Source: an uncultured Maribacter sp.
GTDB taxonomy: Bacteria > Bacteroidota > Bacteroidia > Flavobacteriales > Flavobacteriaceae
Assembly (NCBI RefSeq): GCF_947500985.1
Contig: NZ_CANMTX010000001.1
Location: 186,001 to 250,000, forward strand
Direction: 5' to 3'
DNA: 64,000 bases
Shown here: positions 8,501 through 17,284 of the stretch, in pieces
Layout of the letters: every line of letters starts with the position of its first letter
Position numbering within the stretch: position 1 is the first letter of the stretch
The notes under the pieces: model-generated
Seen by the model: the letters and a program-made list of their open reading frames with translations, nothing else
The model's database searches: none
Told to the model about the DNA's origin: nothing
Position numbers and translations under genes: made by a program

Positions 8501-9782
8501 ACTGCATAGCAGATATCCATTTATCGGCATACATACCATATACCAATCCTAACTCATTATCGTAAACGTATTGCTCATCTTTACCCGTGTCGAAGTTTAC
8601 ATTAAAGACATATACCTTAATACCAACATCTCTTAATTGCAACATCAATTTTTTCTGACTTGAGATTATTCTTCTTGAAACTGCAACGTGACTAACATTA
8701 TTAACTTTTAGAAAGTTTACTTTATCACCTTTAATAGCTAACAATGGTTCTTGAGAAATCATAGTGTGTATACCATACTCAGAAGCCTTTTCTACAGCCA
8801 TTACGCTAAAGAGTTCCATTATTAGACGGTCTTTATCTATAAATGCATCAGCGAAGGCAATTGGATCATTCACCTTGTCAGTAATCAATGTTGCATCTGG
8901 GTGATTTTTAAACCAGGTATTTATTCCATCCATATCTAAGGTTGTATAATCACCATAAATTTTCTGTTTCATGAATTGAGCGTGGGTAGGAGGTAAGCTT
9001 CCCGTGTAATCTGTAAAACGTGCCCACATATTCCAATCATGTGCCGCTACTAATTTTCCGTCAGATGTTTCTATGATATCTAATTCAAAATTTCTGAATC
9101 CCTTTTTATAATTTTCATCTAAAGCGTGTTTTGAGTTGGTAGATTTTACTCCTTTAATCTCTCCACCTGCGTGGGCAATGTATCTGTCTATATTTGATTC
9201 AAATTCATAAATCTCTTTTGGAAAGTAAATAGTTGTATTGCCAATGGTTGATGTAATACTTAAGGTTTCTGTAATCGAATTATCATTTACCTGTTCAGTA
9301 ATAACACCATTTATATTATGCATAATGTATGCTTGTCTTCCTTTTAAAGCACTTAATTGTAGAAAACCTAAATCAGATAACTGCTTTTCGAAACCTGTTA
9401 ATTGTGCTGCTGCAGAATCATGTGCCAATATTGCAAAAATTGCATTAGACGCTTTCATTTGAGTAAGTACCGCTAATAATTCTTTTATATCTTCTTTACT
9501 ACCATAGGTATCAAAGGTCTTGAACTCAATTTTATTACCAGCTTGTAGATGAACAATCGTTAATCCGCGTTCGATTGATTCGGTTTGTGAGCCGAAGGTA
9601 AATGTACTTCGCTCATGTGTATTAAAACTATGGCTATTTAGTACTAACTCTATTGAGCTTAAATTTTTAATTGTGTAATCTTTAGTGTTTACATTCTCGG
9701 CTTTTGTAGAAGTCAGTGTAAAAAGAAAAAGTAATAGGTACACAATTTTGAAGTTATATAGCATAGGAGGGAATCTCTTCAT
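8490..9782 (-). CDS. Secreted fusion of ILEI/FAM3-like domain with GDPD-like phosphodiesterase domain
   Basis: This is a 430-residue exported protein with a signal peptide ending near TKAEN (residue ~29). Residues ~36-165 show the ILEI/FAM3 (PANDER) pattern: a beta-rich segment with RGLTIVHLQAG, then FDTYGSKEDIKELLAVL, IFAILAHDSAA and LGFLQLSALKGRQAYIM. In animals this fold is the FAM3 cytokine-like domain; in bacteria it appears in glycan-associated proteins. Residues ~200-427 resemble the TIM-barrel of glycerophosphodiester phosphodiesterases: AHAGG, NFELDIIETSDGKLVAAHD with its Glu/Asp and His. The usual first motif HRG is replaced by AHAGG, so activity is likely but not certain. The start could also be the ATG seven codons in. 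A link to the neighbouring phosphoglycerol-transferase-like operon is an inference from position. Confidence 0.72.
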   Translation of the reverse strand: MKRFPPMLYNFKIVYLLLFLFTLTSTKAENVNTKDYTIKNLSSIELVLNSHSFNTHERSTFTFGSQTESIERGLTIVHLQAGNKIEFKTFDTYGSKEDIKELLAVLTQMKASNAIFAILAHDSAAAQLTGFEKQLSDLGFLQLSALKGRQAYIMHNINGVITEQVNDNSITETLSITSTIGNTTIYFPKEIYEFESNIDRYIAHAGGEIKGVKSTNSKHALDENYKKGFRNFELDIIETSDGKLVAAHDWNMWARFTDYTGSLPPTHAQFMKQKIYGDYTTLDMDGINTWFKNHPDATLITDKVNDPIAFADAFIDKDRLIMELFSVMAVEKASEYGIHTMISQEPLLAIKGDKVNFLKVNNVSHVAVSRRIISSQKKLMLQLRDVGIKVYVFNVNFDTGKDEQYVYDNELGLVYGMYADKWISAMQSKN

Positions 9783-10091
9783 TATAATTTAATTAAAGCC
9801 TTTATCAAAAATATAGGTAATTGACATATCAATACCTCTATTATAAAACGTAACTACTTAAATGGTATTGTAATGCTAAAATCTTCTTTTTCTTGATGTT
9901 CAGTTTGCTAGAGCTAAGAAACTTACCTAGTTCTTTATGTTAGGTTTACGCTTCTCGCACTTATTCTAATTCTTAGATGATATTTATTGGCTAAAAATAA
10001 GCTCATTTTCATAGGCTTATCGACAAAATACCAATAAACGGGATGAAATACACCCTTGAAAAGCCTAGTAAAATATGGTATTGAGCGCTTT
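9783..10091. other. Gene-free AT-rich stretch
   Basis: This region lies upstream of the minus-strand ILEI-GDPD gene and holds its promoter side. I see no ORF with coding character, no RNA gene and no strong hairpin. The only visible structure begins at 10092, where the small-ORF region starts. Confidence 0.5.
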
Positions 10092-10250
10092 AATATGCTT
10101 TACAACACCTTTTCATGGGTTTTACAACATATTTAAATTGGTTCACCACATTTTGTTGTCACACCCTTATCATCGGTATATATTTACTTCAAGATATGAA
10201 TGTCCAAATCAAGATTAACTTTTAAACCTACAATATGCTTTACGACACCT
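10092..10250 (+). repeat. Duplicated small-ORF start region
   Basis: The 19 bases at 10092-10110 (AATATGCTTTACAACACCT, up to one base of offset) recur at 10232-10250 with a single change (A to G). At the second site the ATG opens a 32-codon ORF. At the first it opens only a 13-codon frame (10095-10136, ending TAA). This looks like a duplicated and decayed copy of the small gene that follows (inference). Confidence 0.5.
10153..10186 (+). promoter_or_regulatory. Putative Bacteroidota-type promoter for the small ORFs
   Basis: TTG at 10156-10158 and TATATTTA at 10179-10186 are 20 bp apart. This fits the Bacteroidetes -33 TTG / -7 TAnnTTTG pattern except for the last base. Transcription would start near 10193, about 40 bases before the ATG of the first small ORF. 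Confidence 0.4.
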
Positions 10251-10333
10251 ACGGTGAAGAATACCTTGTGTTTCTTCAAGATTTAAATGAGATTCTTAGT
10301 ATCAACGAATTAGCAGAGTTGGACTACATGTAA
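10235..10333 (+). CDS. Small ORF A, 32 residues, paralogous to small ORF B
   Basis: This is an ATG-to-TAA frame of 32 codons. The product is acidic and has no signal peptide or membrane helix. Its centre, YLVFLQDLNEIL followed by INEL, aligns with YQNFIQDLNSIL and INKL of the next small ORF 36 bp downstream. Two adjacent frames keeping the same core (Y-x-x-F-[IL]-QDLN-x-IL) argue that both are translated. It follows a plausible promoter and is closed by the terminator at 10491. I recognise no family; a toxin, antitoxin, sORF regulator or peptide signal are all possible. Confidence 0.5.
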   Translation: MLYDTYGEEYLVFLQDLNEILSINELAELDYM

Positions 10334-10368
10334 AAGTCAAATAAACCAAAACCAAAAAAAATACACCC

Positions 10369-10470
10369 ATGGCACACCAAAATCAAGATTTTTCATCTTA
10401 TCAAAACTTTATTCAGGATCTTAATAGTATCCTCGTAAATTTTAATATCAATAAATTAACCTATTCATAA
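10369..10470 (+). CDS. Small ORF B, 33 residues, paralogous to small ORF A
   Basis: This ATG-to-TAA frame of 33 codons begins after an A-rich leader (ACCAAAAAAAATACACCC), which suits the AT-rich, Shine-Dalgarno-poor initiation of Bacteroidota. The product shares the QDLN-x-IL core with small ORF A and has no membrane helix. It ends 20 bp before a strong terminator hairpin, so A and B probably form a bicistronic small transcript of about 330 nt. Function is unknown. Confidence 0.5.
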   Translation: MAHQNQDFSSYQNFIQDLNSILVNFNINKLTYS

Positions 10471-10490
10471 TGTTTCAAAACACTATGAAA

Positions 10491-10528
10491 AAAGAAAGCG
10501 CCCGTAAAAACGGGCGCTTTCTTTTTTT
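10491..10528. terminator. Bidirectional rho-independent terminator between small ORFs and rpoD
   Basis: The 14-bp stem AAAGAAAGCGCCCG (10491-10504) pairs with CGGGCGCTTTCTTT (10511-10524) around a 6-nt loop. A T-run follows on the plus strand, and the mirror A-run gives a T-run on the minus strand. It can end the small-ORF transcript from the left and rpoD from the right. Confidence 0.85.
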
Positions 10529-10547
10529 AAAACAATATTATAAAGGT

Positions 10548-11411
10548 CTAGCCTAAATATGTCTTTAACAATTTACTTCTAGAGGCATGACGCAATTTAC
10601 GAATTGCCTTTTCACGAATTTGTCTTACACGTTCTCTTGTTAAATCGAAGGTCTGTCCAATTTCCGCTAAAGTCATTGATTGTTGGTCACCAATACCATA
10701 ATAAAGTTTAACAACATCTGCCTCTCTTGGCGATAATGTATCTAAAGCTCTATTGATTTCAGTATTCAAAGACTGTTGTAATAAAATATTATCTGGTCTT
10801 GGAGATTCACCTGAACGCAAAACGTCATATAGGTTAGAATCTTCGCCTTCACGTAAAGGTGCATCCATAGATACGTGTCTGCCTGAATTCTTAAGTGATT
10901 GTTTCACTTCAGAAACCGTCATCTCTAATTCTTTTGCAATTTCTTCTGGAGAAGGTGGACGTTCATGTGCCTGCTCTAAATAAGAAAATGTCTTTTTAAT
11001 TTTATTTATTGAACCAATTTTGTTCAACGGTAAACGAACAACTCTAGATTGTTCAGCTAAAGCTTGTAATATAGATTGTCTGATCCACCAAACGGCATAG
11101 GATATAAACTTAAATCCTCTTGTTTCATCAAATCTTTTTGCTGCTTTAACTAAGCCTAAATTTCCTTCATTAATTAAATCTGGTAATTTAAGACCTTGAT
11201 TTTGATATTGTTTTGCTACTGAAACTACGAATCTTAAGTTTGCAGTGGTTAATTTTTCCAAAGCTGCTTGACTACCTTCGCGAATCTTCTGCGCTAGTTC
11301 TACCTCTTCATTCGCTGTAATCAAATCAATTTTACTGATATCTTGCAAATATTTATCCAGTGATTTCGACTCACGATTCGTTACCTGCTTGATAATCTTT
11401 AGTTGCCTCAT
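10548..11411 (-). CDS. rpoD: Primary RNA polymerase sigma factor (sigma-70/RpoD)
   Basis: This 287-residue protein is the housekeeping sigma factor in its short Bacteroidota form, which lacks most of region 1.1 and the non-conserved insertion. Region 1.2 ([15 protein letters not shown]), region 2 ([48 protein letters not shown]), region 3 and region 4 with the helix-turn-helix ([20 protein letters not shown]) are all complete. It recognises the TAnnTTTG-type promoters noted elsewhere in this window. The ATG at 11411 starts the standard MRQLKI N-terminus. It is monocistronic and shares its terminator with the small ORFs. Confidence 0.97.
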   Translation of the reverse strand: MRQLKIIKQVTNRESKSLDKYLQDISKIDLITANEEVELAQKIREGSQAALEKLTTANLRFVVSVAKQYQNQGLKLPDLINEGNLGLVKAAKRFDETRGFKFISYAVWWIRQSILQALAEQSRVVRLPLNKIGSINKIKKTFSYLEQAHERPPSPEEIAKELEMTVSEVKQSLKNSGRHVSMDAPLREGEDSNLYDVLRSGESPRPDNILLQQSLNTEINRALDTLSPREADVVKLYYGIGDQQSMTLAEIGQTFDLTRERVRQIREKAIRKLRHASRSKLLKTYLG

Positions 11412-11555
11412 ATGTGTGTATGGAATTTAGAAGTTGTACAAGTTTACAACATACCGCTTTTTATCCGTATTTCCTAATCAATTTCACTATACTTCTACAG
11501 CATTTATTAGCTTTAACAAAGATTTAAGCTTTTAGGACATTGTTTCTGTAAAGCG

Positions 11556-11563
11556 TATTTTTG
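11556..11563 (+). promoter_or_regulatory. -7 promoter element upstream of DUF6155 gene
   Basis: TATTTTTG matches TAnnTTTG and lies 20 bp before the ATG at 11584. No convincing -33 TTG sits at the usual distance, so this is only half a promoter match. Confidence 0.35.
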
Positions 11564-11583
11564 AATATAGACACTGAATTTTT

Positions 11584-12093
11584 ATGAGCAAACGGGCTTT
11601 AAAAACATACCTCTCAAAACTTCCAAAAAAGGCTTTGGAAGAACAAATAGTAGAGCTTTACGAGAAATTTCCGACTGTAAAAACCTATTATGATTTTGCA
11701 TTTAACCCTAAAGAAGATAAATTGGTGCAAGATGCAAAAGCAAAAATATCGAACGAGTATTTTCCGCTTAAGCGAAGAAGACCTAAAGCAAGACGTTCTG
11801 TTGCTCAAAAATTTTTGAAGCATTTTATAAAGTTGGGAGTGAACCCACATTTAATTGCTGATGTTATGTGCTATAATCTAGAAATTGCACAAACCTTTTC
11901 GATGGAGAAAAATGTACCAGATTCTTTTTATAGAAGCATGCTAAATTCATTTAACGAGGTTATTCAATTTACTACAGTGCAGGGTGTTTTTCCTGAATTT
12001 AGAGAGCGTATTTTAAATATATATACCGAAACACAAAATCAGAAATGGCTTTTTGAGGAAGAGTTTTCAAAAGCATTAGACATCATAGATTAA
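11584..12093 (+). CDS. DUF6155 family protein
   Basis: This 169-residue soluble basic protein opens with SKRALKTYLSKLPKKALEEQI, ends with WLFEEEFSKALDIID, and carries a central basic patch (PLKRRRPKARRSVAQ). The layout matches the DUF6155 family found mainly in Bacteroidota. No catalytic motif, signal peptide or membrane helix is visible. It is followed after 3 bp by a hydroxyacid reductase, so the two are probably co-transcribed. The function of the family is not known to me. Confidence 0.7.
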   Translation: MSKRALKTYLSKLPKKALEEQIVELYEKFPTVKTYYDFAFNPKEDKLVQDAKAKISNEYFPLKRRRPKARRSVAQKFLKHFIKLGVNPHLIADVMCYNLEIAQTFSMEKNVPDSFYRSMLNSFNEVIQFTTVQGVFPEFRERILNIYTETQNQKWLFEEEFSKALDIID

Positions 12094-12096
12094 CAT

Positions 12097-13026
12097 ATGG
12101 CGATAGTAGTTATTAGACAAGATAATAAAATAGAACTTTGGAAGAATGCTTTACAAAAGGCAGATAGCTCTTTAAAGGTATACAGCTATTTAGAGGATCA
12201 CCCAAAAGATGAAATTACCATGGCTGTTATCTGGAAGCATCCTAAAGGTACCCTTACTAATTACCCCAATTTAAAATGTATTGCTTCAGCCGGTGCTGGG
12301 GTAGATTATATTTTTGAAGACGATAGCCGCCCTAAAAACATTCCTATTACCCGAATAGTTGATCCGTTTTTGGCGGGTGATATGTCTGAGCATGTGCTTG
12401 CTGTAATCTTTGAACATCTAAAGAATTTAAACGCTTATAAACTAGACCAAGTTGACAATGTATGGAAACCTAAAGAGTACTTAAGAATTAAAGATGTAAC
12501 CGTTGGGATCTTAGGTCTTGGTGAATTGGGTGCACTTACAGCTACTGATCTTACCAAATTCGGTTTTAAAGTGCAAGGGTGGAGTAGAAGTGAAAAGAAT
12601 ATTAAAGGTGTCAAGACCTTTTCTGGTGCTAATGAACAACAAGACTTCTTAAAAACTACTAATGTTTTAGTCTGCCTGTTGCCACTAACTCCCGCAACCG
12701 AAGGTATTCTAAACAAAGAGCTGTTGTCTCAACTGCCTAAAAATTCATACGTCATTAATGTTGCACGTGGCGGTCATTTAGTTGACGAAGATTTAATTGA
12801 GTTATTAGATGCACACCATTTATCTGGGGCTTGTTTAGATGTATATCATATAGAACCACTGCCGAAAATACACCCTTTTTGGAATCATAAAAAAGTACAC
12901 ATGACTCCGCATTACGCCAGTGTTTCCGATACAAACTCTGTAATTCCGCAGATTGTTGAAAACTACAAAAGGTTAAACTCTGGGGAGAAACTGCAAAATC
13001 TAGTAGATTCTGACAAGGGCTATTAA
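12097..13026 (+). CDS. D-isomer 2-hydroxyacid dehydrogenase, glyoxylate/hydroxypyruvate reductase A type
   Basis: This 309-residue cytoplasmic NAD(P)-dependent reductase has the Rossmann motif GILGLGELGALTA (~residues 137-149). The catalytic Arg is in NVARGGHLV, the catalytic Glu in YHIEPLP and the catalytic His in MTPHYASVS. Length and the substitution of the usual GxGxxG by GLGELG fit the GhrA branch, which reduces glyoxylate and hydroxypyruvate; the substrate here is inferred from the family. It starts 3 bp after the DUF6155 gene. A second, different hydroxyacid dehydrogenase is at 38655-39644. Confidence 0.88.
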   Translation: MAIVVIRQDNKIELWKNALQKADSSLKVYSYLEDHPKDEITMAVIWKHPKGTLTNYPNLKCIASAGAGVDYIFEDDSRPKNIPITRIVDPFLAGDMSEHVLAVIFEHLKNLNAYKLDQVDNVWKPKEYLRIKDVTVGILGLGELGALTATDLTKFGFKVQGWSRSEKNIKGVKTFSGANEQQDFLKTTNVLVCLLPLTPATEGILNKELLSQLPKNSYVINVARGGHLVDEDLIELLDAHHLSGACLDVYHIEPLPKIHPFWNHKKVHMTPHYASVSDTNSVIPQIVENYKRLNSGEKLQNLVDSDKGY

Positions 13027-13124
13027 TATTGTTTTTTCAAGTTTTTTATTTCCTAGACCCATAAAAATCTCATAATTTTATAAGGTTTTTGCATTATTAA
13101 CATAAATAAACGCCTACAATCCTT

Positions 13125-14636
13125 TTGAAGCTACAAAACGATACCACTGAGAAGACCCTGTACGATTATCAAGAGGAGGATCTACATTCTATTTTTAAAT
13201 ATTTAGATGAGAATGGCGATAATTCTAATTTGTTATACCAATTACCTACCGGTGGTGGTAAAACGGTGGTATTTTCTGAAATTGCCAAACGCTACATTGC
13301 TAGAACTAATAAAAAGGTAATTGTACTGACCCACCGTATAGAATTAAGTCAGCAGACATCTAGAATGTTGAACGGCTTCGGTGTTAAGAACAAAATTATA
13401 AATAGCGAAGTAAAAGAATGGCAAGACCAAGATGAGTTCATGTGTTTTGTAGCCATGGTTGAAACACTGAATAATCGTTTACAAGAAGAGAAGATTGAGA
13501 TTAATAATATCGGCTTGGTAATTATTGATGAGGCGCATTATAACTCGTTCCGTAAACTTTTTAAATTCTTTGAAAACTCAGTTATTCTTGGGGTTACGGC
13601 AACACCGTTAAGTTCTAATATTAAACTACCCATGAAAGACAACTATAAAAAGTTGATCGTGGGCGAGTCTATAGAATCATTGATTCAGAAAAAGTTCTTG
13701 GCAAAGGCAAATATGTATAATTATGATGTTAGCCTACAGACTTTAAAACTTGGTATTAGCGGTGATTATACGGTAAAATCTTCTGATGAATTGTATGGTA
13801 ACCACAGCATGCTTAACAAGCTTGTTTCTGCCTATAATGAAATTGGTAAAGGCACAAAGACCTTAATATTCAATAACGGTATTAACACTTCTAAGTATGT
13901 TTGTGAGACTTTTAAAAAGGTGGGTTACAACATTCGTCATTTAGATAATAAGAATAACGCTACTGAGCGAAAAGAAATTCTAAAATGGTTTAAAGAAACT
14001 CCCGATGCTATTTTGACATCGGTAAGTATTTTGACTACCGGTTTTGATGAACCAAGTGTAGAGACTATTATATTAAACCGTGCTACGAGATCTTTGACGC
14101 TCTATTTTCAAATGATTGGTCGTGGTTCTCGATACTTACCTCATAAAGAAGAATTCAACGTTATAGATATGGGGAACAATGTTGCCCGCTTCGGATTGTG
14201 GAATGCAGGTATCGATTGGCAAGAAATATTTCATTTTCCTGATTTCTACTTAGAGAATATCAAAAACGACGAAGAGATCGAAAGAGAATTCGTTTACGAA
14301 ATGCCCGCAGATCTACGTGCTGAATTTGCTAAATCTACAGACATAGATTTTGATATAAAAGCAGAATACAAAACGAGCTTTGCCAATGGAGAAAAATCTA
14401 AATTGGTTCTTGAAAGAAGTATTCAGCAGCATGCCAAAATATGTGTTGAAAATTCTGAAGATGTTTTTGATGCTCGTATTCTAGCCAAAAAATTAAAAGA
14501 GGAAATCAAATATCGTGTACGCCAATATTCGTATTGTATTATGAACAATACAAAGAATTACAAAGAATGGTTAGAAGAAGATTATGAACGAAAATTGCGT
14601 TCTAAAATCTCCAAGATGTTCGCTGCGAAAATGTAA
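13125..14636 (+). CDS. DEAD/DEAH-box superfamily 2 helicase
   Basis: This 503-residue SF2 helicase has Walker A QLPTGGGKT (~residues 41-49), motif Ia LTHRIELSQQ, Walker B IIDEAHYNS (~134) and motif III TATPL. The second domain carries LTTGFDEPSVE and QMIGRGSRY (motifs V and VI). It resembles the ResIII/UvrB-like helicases used in DNA or RNA processing; the substrate cannot be told. The start is TTG at 13125, because the fold needs the residues upstream of Walker A and no ATG occurs there. The gene that begins at 63561 is a clear paralog. Confidence 0.9.
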   Translation: MKLQNDTTEKTLYDYQEEDLHSIFKYLDENGDNSNLLYQLPTGGGKTVVFSEIAKRYIARTNKKVIVLTHRIELSQQTSRMLNGFGVKNKIINSEVKEWQDQDEFMCFVAMVETLNNRLQEEKIEINNIGLVIIDEAHYNSFRKLFKFFENSVILGVTATPLSSNIKLPMKDNYKKLIVGESIESLIQKKFLAKANMYNYDVSLQTLKLGISGDYTVKSSDELYGNHSMLNKLVSAYNEIGKGTKTLIFNNGINTSKYVCETFKKVGYNIRHLDNKNNATERKEILKWFKETPDAILTSVSILTTGFDEPSVETIILNRATRSLTLYFQMIGRGSRYLPHKEEFNVIDMGNNVARFGLWNAGIDWQEIFHFPDFYLENIKNDEEIEREFVYEMPADLRAEFAKSTDIDFDIKAEYKTSFANGEKSKLVLERSIQQHAKICVENSEDVFDARILAKKLKEEIKYRVRQYSYCIMNNTKNYKEWLEEDYERKLRSKISKMFAAKM

Positions 14637-14800
14637 ATTTCTTGGGAGTTAGATATTCAGAATTATAGCAGGTCTCATTATCAATTCTATATTCTAGGTT
14701 GGTCATTATTAGCGGATAGTCAAAAAGACTTCGTTCGTTATTTATATCCGCTTAAGTTGTTTAAATTCAAGTGCTACAACCACCAGAATTTATCCTTTTA
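14637..14800. other. Intergenic segment with a hairpin
   Basis: AGCGGATA at 14711-14718 and TATCCGCT at 14745-14752 form an 8-bp inverted repeat with a 26-nt loop. The loop holds ACTTCGTTCG, which resembles the AAGTTCGTTC part of the dispersed repeat at 22219. It may be a decayed copy (inference). Confidence 0.35.
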
Positions 14801-17014
14801 ATGAAAAATCGCTTATTCTCCCTCATTTTACTTCTTACCCTTGTCTTTTATGCAATTGCCGGCTATCACTTTTTAACTGGTTGGCACCCCATTGTAATGA
14901 TGCTTATAGCTATTCTTATAGGGGTGGTCATCAACTTAGTAGTTTATATAGTATTTAATTTTTTAGGGAAAGGAATCAGAAATATTCCACTGAAATCTAT
15001 TACTGCTATTCTAAGCGGTATCGTAGTTTTTATCATATTAAAATATTTTAGTTTCGGTTGGCCAACAATACTCTATAGCGGTATTGCTGCAGTTGGTATA
15101 TTACTATGTATTGCTATTTATAGATTTCAATTAAAAAGAACTTTCTCATCAAACGTATTTTTAATTATCATGCTTATCGGTAGCGGTTATATTTTATTCA
15201 TTTTGGCTGATACCGGCGCTGACCCTTATGATAAAGAAGTGCCTTTGGGTTTCTCTGAAAATGAAAACTTTTTACCTTCATCCTTACCATTAGAGAACCC
15301 TGCTGCTGTTGGTACCTATACTGTTAAAACATTTACTTATGGTAGCGGAACCGATGAGCAAAGAGCGGAGTTCTCTACAAGTGTCACCTATACAACAAAT
15401 TCCGTAGATGGTACCTGGCTAATTCCCGATTGGAAAGACAAAAAGAAAAAATGGCGTGAACGTTACTGGGGTTTTGGTGCCGAGAACTTTCCTTTAAACG
15501 GTAGAGTATATATGCCCGAGGGCGATGGTCCATTTCCCTTAACGCTTATTGTTCACGGCAACCATAGCATGATCGATTACTCAGATGATGGTTATGGCTA
15601 TCTGGGCGAGCTTTTGGCAAGTAGGGGAATCATAACTGTTTCTGTCGATGAGAATTTTTTAAACGGCCATTGGTCTGGCGATTTTATGGGTAAAGAAATG
15701 CCTGCTCGTGCTTGGCTGCTTCTAAAACATTTAGAGCAATGGAGAAACTGGAATGCTGAAGATGGGCATGAACTTGCAAGTAAAGTAGATATGGATAATA
15801 TTATGCTCATTGGGCATTCTCGTGGTGGTGAGGCGGTTTCTATCGCTGCTGCTTATAATCCGTTACCCTATTTTCCTGATCAGGCGAACCAGAAATTCGA
15901 TTTTAATTTTAATATTAAAAGTGTCATTGCACTAGCACCTACAGATTACAGGTATGACCGTAAGATAATCTTGAAAAACATTAATTTCCTTAGTATACAA
16001 GGTTCTTATGATTCAGATGAAGTTAGTTTTTGGGGCATGAGACCGTACCGCCGTTTGCAATATACAGATACTATTAATCGATTTAAATCGGGAGTGTATA
16101 TTCACCATGCAAATCACGGTCAGTTTAATTCTACTTGGGGTAATTCAGATTTTGGCGCTCCAGCAAAGTGGTTGTTGAACCTAAATCCGTTATTGAAAGA
16201 AGAGCAACAACAAGAAGCTGCCAAGGTTTTTATCAGTGCATTTGCCGAAGCTACTTTAAAGGACAACCAAGAAAATAGATCTATCTTCAAAAACGTTTCC
16301 GTAGCTAAACAATGGTTGCCTGTAGAACATTATTTAACTTCTTTTGAGTCATCTAATTTTCATACTATTGCCGATTTTGAGGAAGATTTAGATATTACTA
16401 CAGCAAAAAATAATACTCATATTAGTACTAGCGACTTAGCTTTATGGAAAGAGCAATACTTACCAACTCGTGATAAAGGTAGCCAAGAGAACAATGCTGT
16501 TATCTTAGGATGGGATTATGAAAATTCGATTAGTTCTTCGGATAAGGCAGTATATGAAATGATGCTTTCTGCGGATGATTCCATTCCGTTTTCTGCCAAT
16601 TCAAGTTTACAATTCACCCTAGGTTCAGGAAATCATAAATGGCTAGATATCAATTTAACAGATGATCAAAAGGAAGCTAAAAAAGATAAGGAAGAACGGG
16701 AAGTGCCACAATTAGATTTCACTATTCAACTAACCGATGCCGCGGGACAAATAAGTGCTTTAAGAATAAGTGAGATAAAAGGAATCACGAAACCATTAAA
16801 AACTAGGTTTACCAAATTCGCATTTTTAGATAAGCAAATGATCGGTGCAGGTTGGGAAGTACAATTACAGACCTACCATTTTCCTATAGAAACCTTCACC
16901 ACTATAAACCCCGAGTTTAATATAGATGCTATAAGTTCCATAAAATTCATTTTTGACCAAACCAATTATGGGGTAGTGGTGCTTGATGAAATTGGGGTTG
17001 CGGGAGATGATTAG
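14801..17014 (+). CDS. Polytopic membrane protein with extracytoplasmic alpha/beta-hydrolase domain
   Basis: From the ATG at 14801 this is a 737-residue protein. The ATG is preferred to a GTG at 14771 because it gives a short basic N-terminus before the first helix. Five membrane helices fill residues ~4-140. An alpha/beta-hydrolase domain follows: FPLTLIVHGNHSM, then the nucleophile elbow GHSRGGEAVSI (Ser near residue 338), a plausible Asp region (APTDYRYD), and His in HHANHGQFN. The C-terminal ~200 residues are beta-rich and end in a jelly-roll-like segment. It is likely an esterase or lipase facing the periplasm. Neither the substrate nor any partner is indicated by the neighbours. Confidence 0.75.
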   Translation: MKNRLFSLILLLTLVFYAIAGYHFLTGWHPIVMMLIAILIGVVINLVVYIVFNFLGKGIRNIPLKSITAILSGIVVFIILKYFSFGWPTILYSGIAAVGILLCIAIYRFQLKRTFSSNVFLIIMLIGSGYILFILADTGADPYDKEVPLGFSENENFLPSSLPLENPAAVGTYTVKTFTYGSGTDEQRAEFSTSVTYTTNSVDGTWLIPDWKDKKKKWRERYWGFGAENFPLNGRVYMPEGDGPFPLTLIVHGNHSMIDYSDDGYGYLGELLASRGIITVSVDENFLNGHWSGDFMGKEMPARAWLLLKHLEQWRNWNAEDGHELASKVDMDNIMLIGHSRGGEAVSIAAAYNPLPYFPDQANQKFDFNFNIKSVIALAPTDYRYDRKIILKNINFLSIQGSYDSDEVSFWGMRPYRRLQYTDTINRFKSGVYIHHANHGQFNSTWGNSDFGAPAKWLLNLNPLLKEEQQQEAAKVFISAFAEATLKDNQENRSIFKNVSVAKQWLPVEHYLTSFESSNFHTIADFEEDLDITTAKNNTHISTSDLALWKEQYLPTRDKGSQENNAVILGWDYENSISSSDKAVYEMMLSADDSIPFSANSSLQFTLGSGNHKWLDINLTDDQKEAKKDKEEREVPQLDFTIQLTDAAGQISALRISEIKGITKPLKTRFTKFAFLDKQMIGAGWEVQLQTYHFPIETFTTINPEFNIDAISSIKFIFDQTNYGVVVLDEIGVAGDD

Positions 17015-17094
17015 TTGTTGGCGGTTGGTTTTTCGTCAAAGAAAGAAAAGTGGGGCTATCTGTTTGTTTGGAACACCAAATGATTCTTCTAACT

Positions 17095-17215
17095 AGCAAG
17101 GGTCTTCGACTGCGCTCAGACTGACGGGGTAACTAAAAACTGAAACTGCCTACTGAAACTGCCTACTTAAAACTGAAACTGCCAACTGAAACTGCCAACT
17201 GAAAACTTGCCAACT
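17095..17215. repeat. Intergenic repeat: flavobacterial TTCGACTGCGCTCAG element plus 13-bp tandem units
   Basis: CTTCGACTGCGCTCAG (near 17104-17119) is the reverse complement of the motif at 30914-30930. It is followed at 17139-17215 by about five imperfect copies of the 13-bp unit ACTGAAACTGCCT/A. GGCTATCTGTTT just upstream (~17055) also recurs in the 30.7-kb element. The region is non-coding and fills the gap between the esterase and glycosyltransferase genes. Confidence 0.7.
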
Positions 17216-17284
17216 CACTACTATTTCCCGTACTTTGTCCATCATATTTATAACACAATACAGAACACCAATAACTAATCAACC

